A stretch of DNA of 10,006 nt from Chloroflexota bacterium (GTDB taxonomy: Bacteria; Chloroflexota; Anaerolineae; 4572-78). A program made the position numbers and the translations under genes. The notes under the pieces were generated by a model, which worked only from the letters and a program-made list of their open reading frames with translations, made no database searches and was not told the DNA's origin. Position 1 is the first letter of the stretch. Every line of letters begins with the position of its first letter. Below, piece by piece: positions 7,039 to 10,006 of the stretch. The DNA lies in contig JAJRSQ010000117.1 in the NCBI GenBank assembly GCA_024278725.1, positions 1 through 10,006 of the forward strand, given 5' to 3'.

Positions 7039-7156
7039 TGTCATTGCGAGGCGTGCAACGCCGACCTGTGCCCCAACGGGGTAAGCAATCTCCGCCATTG
7101 AAGCGTGGCGATTGCACCCTTCGGGTATTTCCAACTTCGCTGCGCTCGCAATGACA
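7039..7156. repeat. 118-bp element with perfect 12-bp inverted ends (TGTCATTGCGAG / CTCGCAATGACA)
   Basis: TGTCATTGCGAG at 7039-7050 is the exact inverted copy of CTCGCAATGACA at 7145-7156. Inside are a second stem, GCAATC (7085-7090) against GATTGC (7110-7115) with CGCCA/TGGCG next to it, and two small hairpins (CCCC-AAC-GGGG at 7071-7081; ACCC-TTC-GGGT at 7116-7126). There is no coding potential. I recall ends of this type, with an inner AGCAATCTC arm, as abundant intergenic palindromic repeats in Chloroflexota and several other phyla. They behave like non-autonomous mobile elements. Their function, if any, is unknown. Confidence 0.75.
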
Positions 7157-7157
7157 G

Positions 7158-7344
7158 GGCTGTTGCAAAGTCGCTTGACAAACAATACTTTGTGCAGGAA
7201 ATGTAGGGGCACGCTGCAGCGTGCCCCTACAACACCACCGATTTTCGTTAAAACCGGAGAAAATGCGTAAGAGCGGCTCGCAAATCGCCCCTGCGGCGTG
7301 AAATCATGAAAACCGGCAACCTTAAAATTTACTTTGCAACAGCC
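7158..7344. mobile_element. 187-bp MITE-like element with perfect 14-bp terminal inverted repeats
   Basis: GGCTGTTGCAAAGT at 7158-7171 is the exact inverted copy of ACTTTGCAACAGCC at 7331-7344. The interior holds no transposase and no open frame of interest, so the element could move only with a transposase supplied in trans. The ends resemble the CTGTTGCAAAG core that I recall from IS6-family insertion sequences (IS26/IS257 type), with two bases missing near the tip; other families also use TGTTGCAAA ends. A 30-bp perfect palindrome lies inside. No direct target duplication abuts the ends, but a 12-base direct repeat lies 2 bases outside each end. Confidence 0.65.
7202..7231. repeat. Perfect 30-bp palindrome (TGTAGGGGCACGCTG and its inverse)
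   Basis: Bases 7202-7216 (TGTAGGGGCACGCTG) are followed with no spacer by their exact reverse complement at 7217-7231. Such GTAGGGGC...GCCCCTAC palindromes are, from memory, a separate family of dispersed intergenic repeats in many environmental bacteria. Here one lies inside the 187-bp element, so it was either captured by it or inserted into it. It can form a cruciform in DNA or a hairpin in RNA on either strand. It has no T-tract and is far from a gene end, so I do not call it a terminator. Confidence 0.85.
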
Positions 7345-7410
7345 GTGCTCGCAATGACCGCCCCTTGAATTCCCAAAGACCCATACAGGGCGGAAAGTTC
7401 GATACCGAGC

Positions 7411-7441
7411 GTGCGAACCGCTCATCCGCTCACTTTCGCAC
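7411..7441 (-). terminator. Possible stem-loop terminator after smpB
   Basis: On the minus strand, GTGCGAA (7441-7435) pairs with TTCGCAC (7417-7411) around a 17-base loop. The stem begins 6 bases after the smpB stop codon, which is a sensible place for the end of the protease-smpB operon. The stem is short and no clear T-tract follows, so the call is weak. Confidence 0.3.
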
Positions 7442-7447
7442 CCGCCC

Positions 7448-7921
7448 CTACTCATACCCCTTGCCGCGTCTGCCGACCACGCGGGCAATCTGCCGCCGCG
7501 ATTCTTTCTCTTTGAGCGCGGCGCGTTTATCGTACAGTTTTTTGCCGCGCGCCAGCCCCAGTTCCACTTTGGCGCGGCTATTTTTCAGATACAGCTTCAG
7601 CGGGATGAGCGTCAGACCTTTTTCCTGCAATTTCCCCAGCAACCGGTTGATTTCGCGGCGGTGAAGGAGCAACTTCCGGGTGCGGCGCGGCTCGTGATTT
7701 TCGCGGTTCGCCTGATTGTACGGGGCGATGTGCACGTTCATCAACCACACTTCGCCGTCCTGAATGGTCGCGTACCCGTCCCGCAAATTCACCTGCCCCG
7801 CGCGAATGCTTTTTATCTCGCTGCCGGTGAGCACAATTCCCGCCTCAATGGTGTCAAAAATATGGTAATCGTGAAAAGCTTTTTTATTTTTGGCGATAAT
7901 TTTGATGCCGGATTGAGTCAT
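7448..7921 (-). CDS. smpB: SsrA-binding protein SmpB
   Basis: The small RNA-binding partner of tmRNA (SsrA). It brings Ala-tmRNA into the A site of stalled ribosomes for trans-translation, which frees the ribosome and tags the unfinished peptide for breakdown. The protein has 157 residues, the usual length. The family signatures run along the whole chain: 'EAGIVLTGSEIKSIRAG' (26-42), 'VNLRDGYATIQDGEVWL' (44-60), 'HIAPYNQANRENHEPRRTRKLLLH' (64-87), 'LIPLKLYLKN' (105-114), and the tmRNA-binding 'GKKLYDKR' (126-133). A basic C-terminal tail (134-157) is expected to become helical in the mRNA channel. The start ATG lies 10 bases after the stop of the S41 protease gene upstream, with only a weak GGGAAA as a ribosome site. 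Translation may therefore be coupled to that gene. Confidence 0.96.
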   Translation of the reverse strand: MTQSGIKIIAKNKKAFHDYHIFDTIEAGIVLTGSEIKSIRAGQVNLRDGYATIQDGEVWLMNVHIAPYNQANRENHEPRRTRKLLLHRREINRLLGKLQEKGLTLIPLKLYLKNSRAKVELGLARGKKLYDKRAALKEKESRRQIARVVGRRGKGYE

Positions 7922-7931
7922 ATCGTTATCA

Positions 7932-9170
7932 TCATTTCCCGTTCTGCAAAAATTCCACGGCGCGGTCGAGTTGAGGGTCTAACCCGTCGAGGAAGTCTTC
8001 CTGCGTCAGTTCCACCACCACATCCGGCACAATTCCCTCTTTGTCGATGGAATTGCCGTCCGGCGTGAGCCATTCCGCGATGGTTACGCGCAGTTCGGAG
8101 CCATCACTCAGGGTGTGCGGTAATTGCACCGTCCCCTTGCCGAAAGTCTGCTCGCCGACGATGGTCGCTCTGCCGTTGTCGCGCATCGCCCCGGCGACAA
8201 TCTCGCTGGCGCTGGCGCTGCTCCGGTTCACCAACACCACCAATGGGATGTCGGTGGCGGAGTGCAACCCCTGGGCGCGGAAAATCTCATCGTCGGCAAC
8301 CCCTTTGCGGCGCTCGCGCACCACAGGCGTACCGTCTTCCAAAAACAGGCTGGAGACGGCGATGGACTCGGACAAAAAGCCGCCCGGATTGCTGCGCAGG
8401 TCAAAAATCAGCCCGGTCGCGCCCTGTTGCCGCAAATCTTCGATGGCGGCGTTCACTTTGCCGGATGCGCCGCTGCTGAATTCGCTGAGGCTGATATAGC
8501 CCACATTCCCATCCAGCATTTTCGAGGTGACCACTTCAATTTCGATTTTGGCGCGCACCACCGAAATTTTCAACAAGTCCGGTTCGCCTTCCCGCAAAAT
8601 GGTCAACACCACCGTGGAGCCTTCCGGTCCGCGGATGAGCGACACCGCTTCATACAAACTGTATCCGCGCAACGATTGCCCGTCCACTTCCAGCACCACA
8701 TCGCCGCGCTGAACGCCGGCTTCAGCGGCGGATCGTCCGGGGAAGGGGTCGGCGATGACGAGCCGCCCCAGTTCGTCCATCCGCACCGACGCGCCGATGC
8801 CCTCAAACGAGCCGCTGGAATCTTCCTGCAAAATGGACGCCCGCGAAGGGTCAATGAATGCGGTATGTTCGTCGCCAAACGTGGTCACCATCCCCCGAAT
8901 TGCGCCATAGATGCGCTCCTGTTCGCTCGGCACTTCGCGGTAGAAGCTGCTCTGGACAATATCCCACGCTTCCCAAAAGACATCCATCGACGGTTTGCCG
9001 TCCGTGCCGGACGGGGGATTCACGGCGGCGGACGCGGCGGGGACGCGCACCACCGTCATCTCGGTTCTGCGGGCGAAATAGATGCCCGCGCCAAAAGAGG
9101 CAATCACCACTATGAGCGCCAGCACAACCATCACCAAAAGTTTAGAAAAGCTGATGAAAAAATCTTTCAT
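7932..9170 (-). CDS. S41-family C-terminal processing peptidase (CtpA/Prc type), membrane-anchored
   Basis: A serine protease of the tail-specific family that acts outside the cytoplasmic membrane on unfolded or exposed C-termini. It has 412 residues. Residues about 8-33 form one hydrophobic segment followed by Arg-Arg, which reads as an uncleaved signal anchor. A Pro/Ala/Ser-rich linker follows, then a helical N-terminal part (62-115). A PDZ domain spans about 117-205 ('FEGIGASVR', 'SAAEAGVQRGDVVLEVDG'), and the catalytic core follows with 'DLRSNPGGFLSE' (257-268). The catalytic pair can be read as Ser320 in 'SSASASEIVAGAM' and Lys345 in 'TFGKGTVQ', 25 residues apart as in E. coli Prc; Gln349 is also kept. 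The gene starts 12 bases after the stop of a related protease gene and ends 10 bases before smpB. The Shine-Dalgarno site is weak. Its substrate is unknown. Confidence 0.94.
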   Translation of the reverse strand: MKDFFISFSKLLVMVVLALIVVIASFGAGIYFARRTEMTVVRVPAASAAVNPPSGTDGKPSMDVFWEAWDIVQSSFYREVPSEQERIYGAIRGMVTTFGDEHTAFIDPSRASILQEDSSGSFEGIGASVRMDELGRLVIADPFPGRSAAEAGVQRGDVVLEVDGQSLRGYSLYEAVSLIRGPEGSTVVLTILREGEPDLLKISVVRAKIEIEVVTSKMLDGNVGYISLSEFSSGASGKVNAAIEDLRQQGATGLIFDLRSNPGGFLSESIAVSSLFLEDGTPVVRERRKGVADDEIFRAQGLHSATDIPLVVLVNRSSASASEIVAGAMRDNGRATIVGEQTFGKGTVQLPHTLSDGSELRVTIAEWLTPDGNSIDKEGIVPDVVVELTQEDFLDGLDPQLDRAVEFLQNGK

Positions 9171-9182
9171 AACGTCACTCTA

Positions 9183-10006
9183 TCATTTTCCTGAATTTGC
9201 CTGCTGCAAAAATTCAATTGCTTTCAAAAATTGCGGGTCGCGCCCGTTGGCGTGGTCATCTTCCGAGAAAAGGATTTCCACATCGGGGGACAAACCTTCG
9301 CCGTCGATGCTGTGCCCGTTTGGGGTGAGCCAGCGCGCCACGGTGACGTGCAGGCTGGAGGCGTCCGACAAATCATAGACCAGTTGCACACTCCCTTTGC
9401 CGTACGTCCGCTCGCCGATGAGGGTGGCGCGTCCGTGGTCTTGCAATGCCCCGGCGACAATTTCGCTGGCGCTGGCAGTTCCGCCATCAACCAGCACCAC
9501 CAGCGGCGCGTCGAGCAGTTTCGGCGCGGTGGGTTTCACATAATATAATTGCGGGTCGGCATTGCGCCGGTTTTCGGTGAGCACCAGCCCTTTGGGCAAA
9601 AACGCGCTGGCGACATCCACGGCGGCATCCAGCAAACCGCCGCCATTGCCGCGCAGGTCGAGGATGTAGCGGGTCGCGCCCGCCGCCTCCAGTTCCCGCA
9701 TCGCTCGCGCCAGCTCTTTGGCGGTGTTGCCGGAAAAAATACGAAGCTGAATATAGCCGATGGTGGCATCTTCATCCAAAATGCGCCACGTCACGCTGGG
9801 GTTGGGGATGATGGCGCGTTCAATTTCCAGCGTGATGGGGTCGGCGACGCCGACGCGGGTCACGGTGATTTTCACCGTGGTTCCCACTTCCCCCCGCACC
9901 AGCAGCACCACGTCATCGCTCGACATTTCGGGGGTGATGGGGGTGTCGTTCACCCGTATCAGCAGATCATCTTTCTGCACCCCGGCTTTTTCGGCGGGGG
10001 AATCGA
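9183..10006 (-). CDS. S41-family C-terminal processing peptidase, second copy (5' end outside window)
   Basis: The C-terminal 273 residues of a second tail-specific protease. The frame stays open to the window edge and the PDZ motif 'SPAEKAGVQKDDLLIRVND' runs through the last bases. The GTG at 9980 therefore lies within the gene and is not its start. Visible in order are most of the PDZ domain, the core block 'YILDLRGNGGGLLDAAVD', the catalytic serine in 'GGTASASEIVAGAL', and the catalytic lysine in 'TYGKGSVQ', 25 residues later. All key residues are intact, so it should be active. It resembles the gene directly downstream from end to end, including the shared C-terminus ('DPQ', then 'EFLQ', then a final 'GK'). 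This points to an old tandem duplication. Compared with its neighbour, the region before the catalytic serine differs ('QLYYVKPTAPKLLDAP'), so substrate preference may have diverged. The N-terminal membrane anchor cannot be seen. Confidence 0.93.
   Translation of the reverse strand, partial: DSPAEKAGVQKDDLLIRVNDTPITPEMSSDDVVLLVRGEVGTTVKITVTRVGVADPITLEIERAIIPNPSVTWRILDEDATIGYIQLRIFSGNTAKELARAMRELEAAGATRYILDLRGNGGGLLDAAVDVASAFLPKGLVLTENRRNADPQLYYVKPTAPKLLDAPLVVLVDGGTASASEIVAGALQDHGRATLIGERTYGKGSVQLVYDLSDASSLHVTVARWLTPNGHSIDGEGLSPDVEILFSEDDHANGRDPQFLKAIEFLQQANSGK

Larger units (their letters stand above)
6951..7447. other. Gene-free, repeat-filled region between lysA and smpB
   Basis: Nearly 500 bases with no convincing protein or RNA gene. 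Both flanking genes are on the minus strand, so this region is downstream of smpB and upstream of lysA. It is filled by two inverted-repeat elements (7039-7156 and 7158-7344), an internal palindrome, and a possible terminator hairpin at the smpB end. Open frames that cross it have no recognisable domain and run through the inverted repeats. No tmRNA gene is visible, although ssrA often lies near smpB in other bacteria. I could not pick out a lysA promoter on the minus strand. Confidence 0.7.

Noticed and set aside
7175..7203. Consensus-like -35 box TTGACA at 7175-7180 on the plus strand
   Set aside because: No acceptable -10 box at 16-18 bases, it lies inside the MITE-like element, and no plus-strand gene follows.
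7391..7415. T-loop-like string (AGTTCGATACC) suggesting a tRNA or tmRNA 3' end near smpB
   Set aside because: The flanking bases do not form a 5-bp T-arm, and no acceptor stem, anticodon arm or CCA end can be built.
6793..7488. 231-codon minus-strand frame crossing the repeat region
   Set aside because: It runs through both inverted-repeat elements and overlaps the ends of lysA and smpB in another frame. The protein has no recognisable features.
8124..9194. 356-codon plus-strand open frame opposite the S41 protease
   Set aside because: His/Arg/Ala-rich shadow of a protease gene with an intact catalytic core; no recognisable domain.

Overview
The window comes from a moderately GC-rich bacterium that I cannot name from sequence alone. 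A secreted sugar-binding protein with an N-terminal LysM domain, together with dense intergenic palindromic repeats (ends of the type TGTCATTGCGAG...CTCGCAATGACA and a 30-bp GTAGGGGC palindrome), makes me lean towards a Chloroflexota-like lineage (Anaerolineae/Caldilineae relatives). That is inference from memory of such genomes. It is not proof.

Left half, plus strand (1-5707): a carbohydrate uptake and phosphorolysis cassette. It holds the C-terminal end of a LacI-type regulator (1-323), a LysM-containing ABC substrate-binding protein (376-1959), a hairpin-rich spacer (1960-2092), two MalF/MalG-type permeases (2093-3037 and 3056-3961), and a GH13 subfamily 18 glycoside phosphorylase (3974-5707). 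The expected logic is capture of a glucoside outside the cell, import by an ABC transporter whose ATPase is not encoded here, and phosphorolysis in the cytoplasm to glucose 1-phosphate plus the aglycone. The gene order resembles the E. coli ycj cluster, and the acid/base motif of the phosphorylase (E-T-N, not E-V/I-H) argues for a substrate other than plain sucrose, with glucosylglycerate the best candidate.

Middle, minus strand: lysA (diaminopimelate decarboxylase) converges on the phosphorylase gene with a 10-base gap. Upstream of lysA lies a gene-free stretch of about 500 bases (6951-7447). It contains a 118-bp element with perfect 12-bp inverted ends, next to a 187-bp MITE-like element with perfect 14-bp inverted ends that carries a perfect 30-bp palindrome inside it.

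Right part, minus strand: a tight operon-like run, transcribed leftward, of two tandem S41 (C-terminal processing) proteases and smpB. The upstream protease is cut by the window edge. The gaps are 12 and 10 bases. SmpB acts in trans-translation and the S41 proteins are envelope proteases, so the run joins two protein quality-control functions. No tRNA, rRNA, tmRNA or CRISPR array is visible.
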